A stretch of DNA of 64,000 nt from an uncultured Vampirovibrio sp. (GTDB lineage: Bacteria > Cyanobacteriota > Vampirovibrionia > Gastranaerophilales > Gastranaerophilaceae), in contig CAJUAL010000007.1 in assembly GCA_910584405.1 (NCBI GenBank), positions 1 to 64,000 on the forward strand, in the 5' to 3' direction. Of the stretch, positions 37,077 to 46,078 are shown piece after piece. Position 1 is the first letter of the stretch; each line of letters begins with the position of its first letter. The notes beneath the pieces were generated by a model that did not search any database, had not been told where the DNA came from, and saw only the letters and a list, made by a program, of their open reading frames with translations. The position numbers and the translations under genes were made by a program.

Positions 37077-37883
37077 AAAGGTTAAAAGCTCCGGTGTTTC
37101 TTTTACATCATAAAACATTTTAGCAGATTGTTGGAACAGTTGAGGATTTGAACTTACAAAAAATCTTTCGTAATGTTCTTTTTCGCAGTTTAAAAGCCCA
37201 TCTTTTTCTAAATCATCTTTGATTTTTTGAGCAAATGATTCGGCAGGGTCAATAAACATGTCCTTTGGCGCAAATTGAGATAAAATCTCTAGCAAAAACG
37301 GATAATGTGTGCACCCAAGAACTATTTTTTCAGGGTTATTTAACAACATTTTTTCTAAGTCATTGCGTACGATTTCAATATTTTTAGGTTCTTTTAGTGC
37401 GTTTTCTTCAACGATATGAACCCAATTCGGGCAATGCTGACCAAATACTTGCTTGTTTTTATTATATTTTGCTATTTCGCGTTGGTAAGCATTTGATTCA
37501 ATTGTTGCTCTTGTTGCAAAGATTCCGAGTCTGTTTATCGGTAATTTTGATAATATTTCTGATACTGATTGGACTATAGGAAACAACTTGAAACTATATC
37601 TGTTTTTAACGTCTTCATAAATAACTGATGATGTTGTGTTACAAGCCATTACAACTGCTTTACAGTTCATATCTTCAAAAAGCTTGAAAATATTATCTGA
37701 ATATTCAATAAGTTGCTCTTTAGTCTTTTCTCCGTAAGGCATATGAAGTGTATCGCCATAGTATACGTAGTTTTCGTTTGGCAAAATCTTTTTTACTTTG
37801 TTTAGAACGGTAAGTCCGCCGACTCCCGAATCAAAAAAAGCTATTGGTGAATTGCTATTTATATTATTTTTTGAAGTAATCAT
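37062..37883 (-). CDS. murI: Glutamate racemase
   Basis: Supplies D-glutamate for the peptidoglycan stem. 273 residues. N-terminal AFFDSGVGGLTVL, YYGDTLHMPYGEK, and the two catalytic cysteines, Cys81 in VMACNTTSS and Cys191 in VLGCTHYPFL. Its start lies within the last codons of the AMIN amidase gene (20-base overlap), so it is translated with it. Its end overlaps DUF3326 on the other strand. Confidence 0.96.
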   Translation of the reverse strand: MITSKNNINSNSPIAFFDSGVGGLTVLNKVKKILPNENYVYYGDTLHMPYGEKTKEQLIEYSDNIFKLFEDMNCKAVVMACNTTSSVIYEDVKNRYSFKLFPIVQSVSEILSKLPINRLGIFATRATIESNAYQREIAKYNKNKQVFGQHCPNWVHIVEENALKEPKNIEIVRNDLEKMLLNNPEKIVLGCTHYPFLLEILSQFAPKDMFIDPAESFAQKIKDDLEKDGLLNCEKEHYERFFVSSNPQLFQQSAKMFYDVKETPELLTFLNAV

Positions 37884-39723
37884 TTATACCCTCAGCTATT
37901 GCTTTTGCAGTTGCCTGTTTTCGAGATTCTGTTACAAGTTGTGCTCGTTCTGTCGGATTTGATAAGAAGCCTATTTCGACAAGAATTGCAGGTGCTGTCG
38001 TATGATTTATAACATAAAATTTTGATTTGAACAACCCGCGATTATTTGCTGAAATATGGTTTAACATTGAAGCATGGACTGTTTTTGCTAGTTGCAGGCT
38101 GTTATCTTTATAATAATGTGTTTCAAGCCCGTTAGGAGCTTCGCTGTTACTAGAGTTAACGTGAATGCTTACAAATATATCAGGGTCTAGGTTTTCGCTA
38201 AATTCAACCCTGTCTTGAAGTGATACGGTTGTGTCTGTTTCACGTGTCATTTTTACTTCGTAGCCTTTTTTGCGTAATAAATCCGCAACACGTTTTGAAA
38301 CATCCAGTGTAATTGTTTTTTCATAAATGTTATTTCTGATAGCTCCGCAATCTGAACCACCATGACCAGGGTCAAGGACAATATAATATTTTCCGTTTGT
38401 TTTTTGCGGAGTAGTAACAATAGGCGGAGTGATAATCTCAGCTTTATTCGGCAGTTGAATTCTGTTGCCTTTTTCTTTTATTCTTAAGGTCTTTCCGTCA
38501 GCTCCGGTGTGGATATCAAGTGTGTTTTCACCCTTATCGGTAATTGTAAGCTTAAATCCTCCGGTTTTTAAAGCTATAAGGTTTGCGTTATCGAAAATAA
38601 GCGATTTTTTTAGATTAACACTGCTTGATTTTTCAACATTAAAAAGATAAATCTCCAACCCGTCAGAGTTTCTTTCAACACCGTATAAAATAGGTTTTGA
38701 AAATACTAATTTCATTGAATGGGTTTTATCGTCATTAATTTCATCTGAAATATTATTTAATGTTGATTTTGCATTAAAAAGATTCTGAGAATTTGTGGAG
38801 TTTTTATTTATAAATACAAGATGCTGAGTATCACCGTATAATGCAGGAATATAGTTCTGCGCGTTTGGGCTTGTAATAACAACTCTTGCGGTATTTCTGT
38901 CAAATTGTCCGATTTTTATGCTTTCACCCTGAGCAATTTCAAATTCGTTATTTCTAAGTACAGGATTTACGACAGTTGAGCGAATATCATATGCAATTCT
39001 TGTAGGATTAGAAAGCTTTATCGGTTTTGATAAGGTCGCAGAGCCGATTCCGTTAATATGAATTACTTCCGGTTTAATGTTAATATTATTTATGTAGTAT
39101 TTTGATGGTAATATCAAATTCTTTTTACTTAGTATAAAATTATTTTCGTTTGACTTGTCATCAAGATTGAATGCTGAATTAATTCGGTCTAAAATTTCGT
39201 TAGTTTTAGATGGTGAATATACGGGTGTTTGAATTGAAATTGTTTCATAAATATTACTTATTGCATCAATTGTGTCACTGTAAATATGTTGAAAATAATA
39301 ATTTGAAATTTTAGTTGGTTTAAATCTTACATAGAGCGTGTTATTAACTTGTAAAAGTTTAATGTTTTTCGGATCGTAATTTTGAGAATATGAAATAACA
39401 ACTCTTACTATATTTGGGTTTAGCGAAAATTGTTTGACTTTTATCTCTTTGATATCTGTTGAATTTAGTATAAGTTCTTGCGGTGAACACTTTAGGATTG
39501 AAGAATTTATGTCAAAGTAAGCTTTTTGCTCATCTTCAAGAATTATAAGTTTTGGTAGAGTGTTCAATTTAAAATCATCATTATCAAGTGAATTGATTGT
39601 TAAAAATGATGACGAGTTATCATAAGTTACCGATGTTATTCCTAAATCTGCGGCAAAAGTGTTTGACACAAAAAACAGGATAAATGCTATTAAACATAAT
39701 AGTTTTATAATAAATTTTTTCAT
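37864..39723 (-). CDS. N-acetylmuramoyl-L-alanine amidase with AMIN-like domains
   Basis: 619 residues. Signal peptide about 1-24 (ending SNTFAA). Residues ~25-420 are beta-rich and look like two or three AMIN-type envelope-targeting modules (for example QFSLNPNIVRVVISYSQ and IKIGQFDRNTARVVITSP). The C-terminal zinc amidase has VLDPGHGGSDCGAIRN, Glu in YEKTITLD, His in DIFVSIHVNSS, and the catalytic Glu in PAILVEIGFLSNP. The layout is AmiC-like, as in cell-division amidases of diderms. It precedes murI with a 20-base overlap. Confidence 0.93.
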   Translation of the reverse strand: MKKFIIKLLCLIAFILFFVSNTFAADLGITSVTYDNSSSFLTINSLDNDDFKLNTLPKLIILEDEQKAYFDINSSILKCSPQELILNSTDIKEIKVKQFSLNPNIVRVVISYSQNYDPKNIKLLQVNNTLYVRFKPTKISNYYFQHIYSDTIDAISNIYETISIQTPVYSPSKTNEILDRINSAFNLDDKSNENNFILSKKNLILPSKYYINNINIKPEVIHINGIGSATLSKPIKLSNPTRIAYDIRSTVVNPVLRNNEFEIAQGESIKIGQFDRNTARVVITSPNAQNYIPALYGDTQHLVFINKNSTNSQNLFNAKSTLNNISDEINDDKTHSMKLVFSKPILYGVERNSDGLEIYLFNVEKSSSVNLKKSLIFDNANLIALKTGGFKLTITDKGENTLDIHTGADGKTLRIKEKGNRIQLPNKAEIITPPIVTTPQKTNGKYYIVLDPGHGGSDCGAIRNNIYEKTITLDVSKRVADLLRKKGYEVKMTRETDTTVSLQDRVEFSENLDPDIFVSIHVNSSNSEAPNGLETHYYKDNSLQLAKTVHASMLNHISANNRGLFKSKFYVINHTTAPAILVEIGFLSNPTERAQLVTESRKQATAKAIAEGINDYFKK

Positions 39724-39774
39724 AAGCGTGTACCTATAAAAATTATATCTCTATTATGAAAAATAGCAAAAATG

Positions 39775-39972
39775 TTACATCTCTATAGATTTTTCCCATC
39801 CAAGAAGGAATGCAAGATGTGTTCTGTTTTTTGTTCCTGTTTTTTTTAATATTTCACTAATGCTTGCTTTTACCGTGTGAGAACTTATATGCATAAGATT
39901 ACTTATTTCACGGTTATTTAAGCCTTGAATCAAATATTTACATAATTCTGTTTCTCGATTTGTCAGTTTCAT
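39775..39972 (-). CDS. Stand-alone LuxR-type DNA-binding domain
   Basis: 65 residues from ATG 39972, chosen because GGAGG (39978-39982) lies 5 bases upstream. Longer starts add residues outside the domain. Nearly the whole protein is one LuxR/NarL HTH: LTNRETELCKYLIQGLNNRE then ISNLMHISSHTVKASISEIL, with the usual Glu and the recognition helix. There is no receiver or ligand domain, so it is a solo DNA-binding regulator whose activity would depend on dimerisation or a partner. Targets are unknown. It is next to the amidase gene (51 bp) and a tRNA. Confidence 0.85.
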   Translation of the reverse strand: MKLTNRETELCKYLIQGLNNREISNLMHISSHTVKASISEILKKTGTKNRTHLAFLLGWEKSIEM

Positions 39973-40058
39973 TTTAGCCTCCATATTTATATTATATTGG
40001 TTAGATATTATCAAAACCTTAATAATATTTCCAGATTACTAAAATTTTTAAAAATTAC

Positions 40059-40087
40059 TTGAAAAATTTCTATGTTTTTATTATTAT
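40059..40087 (+). promoter_or_regulatory. Promoter of tRNA-Arg
   Basis: TTGAAA (40059-40064), 17-base spacer, TATTAT (40082-40087), 18 bases before the tRNA. Confidence 0.65.
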
Positions 40088-40105
40088 AATTATACAAATA
40101 AATAA

Positions 40106-40179
<74 letters not shown>

Positions 40180-40187
40180 TATAAATT

Positions 40188-40212
40188 AAGGCAGCATTAG
40201 CTGTCTTTTTTA
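40188..40212 (+). terminator. Terminator of tRNA-Arg
   Basis: Stem AAGGCAGC (40188-40195) / GCTGTCTT (40200-40207), one G-U pair, loop ATTA, then a T run to 40211. Confidence 0.8.
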
Positions 40213-40273
40213 TTTGAAGTATTTAATCATTTTATCTGATATTGTGTTAATAATGGTGTTTGAAACTTATCTT

Positions 40274-41263
40274 CTATATATTTGTAACTTGCCAGATGTT
40301 AGCATCTTTTGATTTTGTTTTGTTTAGTGGTTGAAATCCTAGTTGTTCTAAGACTTTTACTATTGTTCCGTTTTTATCTACACATTGAACCTTTTCTTCT
40401 TCGCCAAGTACTAAAATTCCGTCTTTATTAAGACTGTTTTTTATTCTTTGAAACAGATTTGTACAGACTTCTTCCATATCTTCTCTCGGGAATCTTATTA
40501 TTCCGTCTATTTCGTTTGTTATTAAGTGATATAGTGAATTTGTAAAAGTTATTACATCAGCCTTTTTTTTACCTGTAATTTGTTCAATATCCATGATGTC
40601 GCCTTGTTCAAAAGTACAGTTATTCGCTTTTTGCGGTTTTAGGGTATAGTGTTTTTTTTCTACTGTTTCTTTAAAATAATTTTTACTAAATATTTGTCTT
40701 AGTATCCAATTACGTATTCGATGTCTTAGTGAAATCTTTTCTTTTTTCGGTAAAGATATTGATTTTTTAAAAAATTTTTCAAAAAGTTTTTTATATTTTA
40801 GCTGCATTGGAGTTAGTCGTTTCGGGGTTGGCGAAACCAGGTAGGAATCTTTATATGCAGAATAAAAATCGTTTAAAAATATTATATTCTCTAAATCGTT
40901 TGAATTTGGAACTTCAAAAAGGTAATTTCTGCTTCTTGCTTGTTTTATCGAGTCTGCACTTAAATCAATCCCAAGTATATTAATTTTATTTTTTATACTG
41001 TTAAGAAGCATGCTGTAAGTGATACATTCTTCACCTGTTGAACAGCCTCCGACTATCATTTTTATTTTATTTTTGTTTTTAAAATGTCTTAAAATATAAT
41101 TTTTAACAAATTCTTTAGTTTGTTCATCCCTAAAAAATGCTGTTTCGTGTATTAAAACGTCTAATCCGTTTTGTAAATACTTTTCACTCCCTAAATGACC
41201 TGAAAATTTAACGGGTTTTTGAGGAGGATATGAGTAAGTTACGGGTAAAGTATTTATATTCAT
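40274..41263 (-). CDS. CheR-like SAM-dependent methyltransferase with F-x-G tag
   Basis: 329 residues. The SAM domain matches CheR protein-glutamate methyltransferases: HETAFFRDEQTKEF, the SAM loop IVGGCSTGEECITYS, ILGIDLSADSIKQAR, and VITFTNSLYHL in place of the usual VxFRNVLIYF. The N-terminal CheR helical domain is missing. The chain begins with a low-complexity leader containing PVKFSGHLG (Phe20-Ser-Gly22), the tag seen in three other proteins. A basic insert lies at about 170-215. No chemotaxis genes are in the window, so the substrate may not be a chemoreceptor. Confidence 0.8.
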   Translation of the reverse strand: MNINTLPVTYSYPPQKPVKFSGHLGSEKYLQNGLDVLIHETAFFRDEQTKEFVKNYILRHFKNKNKIKMIVGGCSTGEECITYSMLLNSIKNKINILGIDLSADSIKQARSRNYLFEVPNSNDLENIIFLNDFYSAYKDSYLVSPTPKRLTPMQLKYKKLFEKFFKKSISLPKKEKISLRHRIRNWILRQIFSKNYFKETVEKKHYTLKPQKANNCTFEQGDIMDIEQITGKKKADVITFTNSLYHLITNEIDGIIRFPREDMEEVCTNLFQRIKNSLNKDGILVLGEEEKVQCVDKNGTIVKVLEQLGFQPLNKTKSKDANIWQVTNI

Positions 41264-41340
41264 TATGTTTGTATGAAGGTTTCTAAATATAAATTTTGAT
41301 ATTATTTTAAGAAAACGTTACAAGTACAAACGGGTATTAT

Positions 41341-41370
41341 GCAAAACAGGGAAGTTTTAACTTCCCTGTT
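41341..41370 (-). terminator. Terminator of the TolC fusion gene
   Basis: Stem AACAGGGAAG (41345-41354) / CTTCCCTGTT (41361-41370), with TTTTGC following on the minus strand. It lies 12 bp after the stop. Confidence 0.85.
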
Positions 41371-41381
41371 GATTTATTATT

Positions 41382-43808
41382 TTATAATGAAAAATCGTCT
41401 TCGGCAGGCAGAATGTCAGGAATACCTTTTATCCAGTTTTTAGCCCTGTCGTTTGCTTTTGTCCAGTTAACGGATACAAGCCCTCTTTGAACCCACATAA
41501 GTTCTTTGAAAAATTCATATTGAGAATTTAAGGCATCAATTTTTGCCGTGAAATAAAGATGTTGAGCATCTGCTACCTGATTAATCGGAACTTGTCCCAT
41601 TAAGTATTTGTTTTTAACCATTTGATAGTTTTCTGCTTCTGCAAACATGGCTTTGTATGATTTTTCAATAATAAAGTATTTTGCAATTGCGCGGTTAACA
41701 ACTTCTCTTACAGTCATTTCAAGTTCTGTATTTACTTGTTCTAAATAGGCTTTTAATTCATTTAATTCCGCTTTACATCTTGCAATTTCCGCAATCTTTG
41801 TACCGCCTTCTATCGGTTTCCATTGAGCGGCAACCATTACACGTGTTGAATGTTTATCTAAGCCAAGCCATGGAGTACCCATTAGTCCGCCAGTTGACAG
41901 ATATGTCGGTGCCATTTGAAGGTGTCCTTCGTTTTCATATGGCAGATGTCTGTCAAATTGGGTGCCGTATTCAAGTGATAATTTGGCATTTGGCATAACA
42001 AATTTTTGGGCATAATTTGAAATTTCTGCTTTTTTCATTGCGATTGCGGCTTTTAATTTTGTTGTTTCAGGTGCAAGATAGATAACTTCATTTACCAGCA
42101 TGTCTGTAAATTTGCCTAACTTTTGCGGATCTCTGACGTGGTCTATAATATGCAGGTCTGAGGTGAAAAATGCTGGGTCGCTTGCTGTCAGCGGAACGAG
42201 TGTAAAATCACCTTTTTGATCTTGGTAGAGTAATTTGTTTAATGTGATTTTAATGTTTTTGTAGTCAGCTCTCATGCTTAGAAGTTTTTTCTCAGCTTCG
42301 CTGACTTCACCTGCCCAACGTAAGATCTCTTCAGTTCCGCATTTGCCTGTCTTTTCACGTACTCTTGCTATTGCAAGGTTTTCACGAGTTTCCTGAACAT
42401 ATTCATCTTGAACTTTTATCATATTTTCAAGCATAAGCATGTCAATATATAAAAGTCCTGTATCTAGTCCGATTGTTGCTTCTGTCAGTGCTTTTTCAGC
42501 TTTATCAAATTTTAATTTTTTATGTTTAACAATAATGTTTGTAACCAAATCAGGGGAATAAATTACTTGATCCATACCGACTGTAAATTGTCCGACACGG
42601 GTTGGTACGTTTGAATATGATTGAGCATAGCCGTCATTATATGATTGGTGCCCTAAATCCAGTCTTAGAGTCGGCAAGTATCTTAAATATGCAGCTGTTG
42701 TTGCTCTTCTGGCTGCTGAAATTAAGAATTTTTTACGCGCAATATCAAGGTTGTTTTCTTCAAGTGTATTTAAAATATAAGCTAAATCATATTTTGGAAG
42801 CTCTTTATGTGATATTACTTCCGCATTATTTAAAAGTCTTAACGGTGCAGTGTAACCTACTGCTTCTGCTGTATCAGAGTTAAAGAAAATTACCTTATCA
42901 TCAAAAAACGGTATTTTTTCGTTTTTAACGGCTGCTCCGTGCAGGACTCCGTGAATATTAAACGATGTTGCTTCTGCTATTTTTTTATCTACATCAAATG
43001 TTGAAGTTCCAAGCATTGCGCCTAAATCAACATCTTCCTTTCCTACGGATGAAAATGTCGGTAATTTCTTATCATTAATAGCTTTGTATAAGTCTTTTCG
43101 TTGTGCGGTTGTAATGTTAAATAATGGTGTTACAAATACTGTATCTGCATCGTTGGGGATTTTTTCAACTACACTTTTAATGTTAGAATTTACGGGGATT
43201 ACTACATAATCAAGGTCACAGTTTTTTTCTTTTAACTTTTTAGCGATAACCTGATTCCAGTTGCTTCTGGTTTTGTAGAAGTTTTCATTCATTAAAATTG
43301 CTGCTTTTTTCTGGTTTGGAACAAGTTTTTTGAATAAAATGAAGTCATTTACTGATTGTTGAACCGGGTTAAAGAATTTATCTCCAAAATCTCTTAAGCC
43401 GTATTGGTCAATTGTTATTACATATTTATTTTTGTTTTTCTTATCTGCATAATAGTTACTTGAAAGATATCCGAGTGAAATTACCATAAACGCGCGGGAC
43501 GCCAGAGCTTTTTCTGATGCTGTTATTGCCCCTTTGTCGCTCCAATCTCCGGTAAATATTAAATCATTCGGAAATGATGCTTTGTAATCAGGTAGAAGTG
43601 ATTTTGTAATTGTTTGTTGAAACACTTTCAATACTTCCTGATTTTTATCCGACGGACCGTCAAATACAAATGCTAATTCTACGGTTTTTGCATTCGGTGA
43701 GGCTTGTAACGGTCTTTTTGCCGCAGGCGATTCAGTTATTGCAAAACTCATTCCGCCGTACGAAAATAAGAGTACAAACATTAGTACTGTGCTGATAAAT
43801 CTTTTCAT
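41382..43808 (-). CDS. Fusion of periplasmic binding-like domain and TolC-type channel
   Basis: 808 residues. Signal peptide about 1-23. Residues ~40-330 look like a type 1 periplasmic binding protein of the ABC_sub_bind kind: LAFVFDGPSDKNQEVLKVFQ, KAAILMNENFYKT, DADTVFVTPLFN. From about 345 on it is an outer-membrane factor with the two long helical repeats (ARKKFLISAARRATTAAYLR, AIAKYFIIEKSYKAMFAEAE). Both halves are in one frame with no break, so this is a true fusion and not a frameshift. It would place a ligand-binding domain on the periplasmic side of a channel. It stands alone between sdaA and the CheR-like gene, with no transporter beside it. Confidence 0.8.
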   Translation of the reverse strand: MKRFISTVLMFVLLFSYGGMSFAITESPAAKRPLQASPNAKTVELAFVFDGPSDKNQEVLKVFQQTITKSLLPDYKASFPNDLIFTGDWSDKGAITASEKALASRAFMVISLGYLSSNYYADKKNKNKYVITIDQYGLRDFGDKFFNPVQQSVNDFILFKKLVPNQKKAAILMNENFYKTRSNWNQVIAKKLKEKNCDLDYVVIPVNSNIKSVVEKIPNDADTVFVTPLFNITTAQRKDLYKAINDKKLPTFSSVGKEDVDLGAMLGTSTFDVDKKIAEATSFNIHGVLHGAAVKNEKIPFFDDKVIFFNSDTAEAVGYTAPLRLLNNAEVISHKELPKYDLAYILNTLEENNLDIARKKFLISAARRATTAAYLRYLPTLRLDLGHQSYNDGYAQSYSNVPTRVGQFTVGMDQVIYSPDLVTNIIVKHKKLKFDKAEKALTEATIGLDTGLLYIDMLMLENMIKVQDEYVQETRENLAIARVREKTGKCGTEEILRWAGEVSEAEKKLLSMRADYKNIKITLNKLLYQDQKGDFTLVPLTASDPAFFTSDLHIIDHVRDPQKLGKFTDMLVNEVIYLAPETTKLKAAIAMKKAEISNYAQKFVMPNAKLSLEYGTQFDRHLPYENEGHLQMAPTYLSTGGLMGTPWLGLDKHSTRVMVAAQWKPIEGGTKIAEIARCKAELNELKAYLEQVNTELEMTVREVVNRAIAKYFIIEKSYKAMFAEAENYQMVKNKYLMGQVPINQVADAQHLYFTAKIDALNSQYEFFKELMWVQRGLVSVNWTKANDRAKNWIKGIPDILPAEDDFSL

Positions 43809-43879
43809 TTCTTTCCCCTAACTCCTAATCTCAATAATATTTATTTATATAAACACTAAAACTCAAGTCAAGTTTAACA

Positions 43880-43907
43880 GTAAAATTTTGATGTGTCAAA
43901 ATTTTAC
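43880..43907. promoter_or_regulatory. Perfect 12-bp palindrome, possible operator
   Basis: Arms GTAAAATTTTGA (43880-43891) and TCAAAATTTTAC (43896-43907) separated by TGTG, 72 bp before the TolC fusion start and 33 bp after sdaAA. No T tail follows on the minus strand, so it fits an operator better than a terminator. Confidence 0.5.
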
Positions 43908-43940
43908 GAAGGAGTGTAACATACCGTAATATTATCAGGG

Positions 43941-44813
43941 TTAGCCGAAAACTCTTTTTTGAACTTCCAAGCCTGTTTTTGTTGTTGCTAAGCCTGCTTG
44001 AGAGCTTTCTTTTAATGTCGGTGACATTAGTGCTCCTGTTTGTTCCATTGCATCAATTATTTCATCAATAGGAATTTTTGACTCAACACCTGACAAAGCC
44101 AATTCAACCGCAGTTATTGATAAAACTGCCATAATAGGGTTTCTTTTTACGCATGGAACTTCTACAAGCCCTGCAACAGGGTCACAGGTTAAGCCTAATA
44201 TATTTTTCAATGTTAAGGCTGAGGCGTTTAATACTTGTGAAACTGTTCCGCCTCTCATCTGACAAATTGCAGCAGCACTCATTGCGGCGGCTGTACCGCA
44301 TTCTGCTTGACAGCCAGCTACAGCTCCTGCAAGTGCAACTTTATTTGATATTATTCTGCCGATTTCTCCTGCTGTTATAAGAGCGTCAATTTGAACTTTT
44401 TCGGAGTAATCAAAGTCTTCACTTATTGCCATCAGAGTTGAGGGTAAAATTCCGCAAGAACCAGCAGTTGGGCATGCTACGATTTTGCCCATTCTGATAT
44501 TTTCTTCGCTTGTTGCTAGTGCGTAAGTTATGATTTTTTCAAAGGTTTTACCAAAAATTGCCGGAGTTTGTCTGAATCGTTTTTGAACTCTGTCACAATC
44601 CTGCCCGCACATTTGGCTTAATGAAAGTTCTTTACTTGCAAGTCCGGTTTGGATAGCTTCTTTCATTGCAAATAAGCTTCTGTTTGTGAATGCACGTACT
44701 TCTTCTATTGTTATATCAGCATCTTTTGCCATATTTTCTTGTGCGACTTCGTAAATCTTTTTGTTTTGCGATATGCAGATTTCGTGTAATTGTTCAAATG
44801 TATTTATATTCAT
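43941..44813 (-). CDS. sdaAA: L-serine dehydratase, alpha subunit
   Basis: Iron-sulfur serine dehydratase: serine to pyruvate and ammonia. 290 residues. The alpha-chain cysteines are in VACPTAGSCGILPSTLMA and VEVPCVKRNPIMA; GCQAECGTAAAMSAAAIC and CDPVAG are also typical. The beta subunit gene lies 16 bp upstream, so the enzyme is of the two-chain kind found in Bacillus and clostridia. Confidence 0.95.
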   Translation of the reverse strand: MNINTFEQLHEICISQNKKIYEVAQENMAKDADITIEEVRAFTNRSLFAMKEAIQTGLASKELSLSQMCGQDCDRVQKRFRQTPAIFGKTFEKIITYALATSEENIRMGKIVACPTAGSCGILPSTLMAISEDFDYSEKVQIDALITAGEIGRIISNKVALAGAVAGCQAECGTAAAMSAAAICQMRGGTVSQVLNASALTLKNILGLTCDPVAGLVEVPCVKRNPIMAVLSITAVELALSGVESKIPIDEIIDAMEQTGALMSPTLKESSQAGLATTKTGLEVQKRVFG

Positions 44814-44829
44814 ATCTTTGTCTTTCCGA

Positions 44830-45492
44830 TTATAATTTCTTTATGTAACTTACAAAATAAATTTCAGGAATTTCTTCAACAATTTCAATAATATCTTCGT
44901 TTATATGTCCGTCGATACTAATTACCATTGATGCTTGCTGACCTTTTGCACTTCTGTCACAGAATAGCGATGCAATATTGATATTGTGGTATTGTAAAAG
45001 CGAAGAAACTTGCGAAATCATGCCTGGTTTATCTCTGTGTACGATAAGAAGTGTATTGTATTTACCCGTAAGTTTTACGTGAAAATCATTAATTTGTCTT
45101 ATAGCGATTTCGCCTGCTCCTACTGATTCGCCCGATATAAACATTTTATTTTTACCAAGAAATGTTATATCAACAGCGTTCGGATGGTATTTAAAGTTAT
45201 CTTGATATTCAAATTCGTATTCAATTGTTTTGGCAATATCCGATTCAAAAATATCTTTAATTCGTCTGTCTTCAACACTTAGTCCCAAAACCCCTGCAAG
45301 TAATCCTTTTTCTGTACCATGCCCTTTTCCTGTGTGAGCGTAAGAATTATATAGTTTAAAAATAACTTTTTCAGGTGTATTTTTATATATGTTTCTTGCC
45401 AAAAGCCCTAATCTGACGGCACCTGCCGTGTGTGAGCTTGACGGTCCTATCATAATCGGTGAAATTATATCAAATAGTGTTGACTTTTTCAT
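44830..45492 (-). CDS. sdaAB: L-serine dehydratase, beta subunit
   Basis: 220 residues. IISPIMIGPSSSHTAGAVRL is the beta-chain signature for substrate and cluster contact. The last ~75 residues (LLIVHRDKPGMISQVSSLL) form an ACT domain, the usual amino-acid-sensing module. It directly abuts the stop of the small membrane-protein gene upstream, with AAGGA as its ribosome site inside that gene. Confidence 0.95.
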   Translation of the reverse strand: MKKSTLFDIISPIMIGPSSSHTAGAVRLGLLARNIYKNTPEKVIFKLYNSYAHTGKGHGTEKGLLAGVLGLSVEDRRIKDIFESDIAKTIEYEFEYQDNFKYHPNAVDITFLGKNKMFISGESVGAGEIAIRQINDFHVKLTGKYNTLLIVHRDKPGMISQVSSLLQYHNINIASLFCDRSAKGQQASMVISIDGHINEDIIEIVEEIPEIYFVSYIKKL

Positions 45493-45720
45493 TTAGTATC
45501 CTTTTTGTAAATTCTTTTCAATATCTTGGCGTAGTTTTTTGTAGTCTTCAATTTCTTGAATCTTATTGTCAACGGCTTGTTGTTGCGTTTTTACTTTTGT
45601 ATTATCATCAAACGGGTTTTTACGACCGTAGTTTGAGTGATAGAAGCTGAAATAAACAACAATGGCAATAACTATAACTATGAGTAATTCTATTACTCCA
45701 AATGCTTTAGTTTTATTCAT
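45493..45720 (-). CDS. Small prepilin-like membrane protein
   Basis: 75 residues from ATG 45720, chosen because AGGAGT (45725-45730) lies 4 bases upstream; a longer start adds 13 residues without support. The N-terminus MNKTKAFGVIELLIVIVIAI resembles a type IV prepilin: a short basic leader, then a hydrophobic helix with Glu at +5 if cleaved before Phe. Ala takes the place of Gly at -1. The rest is a short charged coiled-coil-like tail. It could also be an ordinary single-pass protein. It abuts sdaAB, so it is co-transcribed with serine dehydratase for no obvious functional reason. Confidence 0.7.
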   Translation of the reverse strand: MNKTKAFGVIELLIVIVIAIVVYFSFYHSNYGRKNPFDDNTKVKTQQQAVDNKIQEIEDYKKLRQDIEKNLQKGY

Positions 45721-45766
45721 ATTTACTCCTAGCCCTTGCAATGATTTACCTTTTGTCAAATTATAC

Positions 45767-46078
45767 TTATATCCTTTTATTTACCCCTTTTGAAATAAAT
45801 GACATTATTGCTTCGTCTTTGTCAGTCGGAGTTCTTAGTGAATCAGCGTTCATTTTAAAGTCTTTGATTTGTTTATCGACAAAAAATTTATTGTAAAGCG
45901 CCAGTCCTATAGATATTACTATAGAAAAAACAATAACTCCTGCCATTGCAAGTGAAAACTTGGTGATAATTGTTTTCATCTCAGCTGTTACAACAGGTCT
46001 TGCACAAGCAGCCTCAGCAGTGGCAAAAACCACTGCTAAGATTGCTAATTGTAATTTATTTAAGAATTTATTCTTCAC
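45767..46078 (-). CDS. Small membrane protein, GTG start
   Basis: 103 residues from GTG 46078. A much longer frame exists upstream, but it lies wholly inside the RNase E/G gene. AGAGGA sits just before the GTG. First hydrophobic segment at about 6-21 (QLAILAVVFATAEAAC) looks like a signal or anchor and includes a Cys. A second helix lies at about 45-66. The C-terminus is charged. It overlaps the end of the RNase gene by 11 bases. Function unknown. Confidence 0.7.
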   Translation of the reverse strand: MKNKFLNKLQLAILAVVFATAEAACARPVVTAEMKTIITKFSLAMAGVIVFSIVISIGLALYNKFFVDKQIKDFKMNADSLRTPTDKDEAIMSFISKGVNKRI

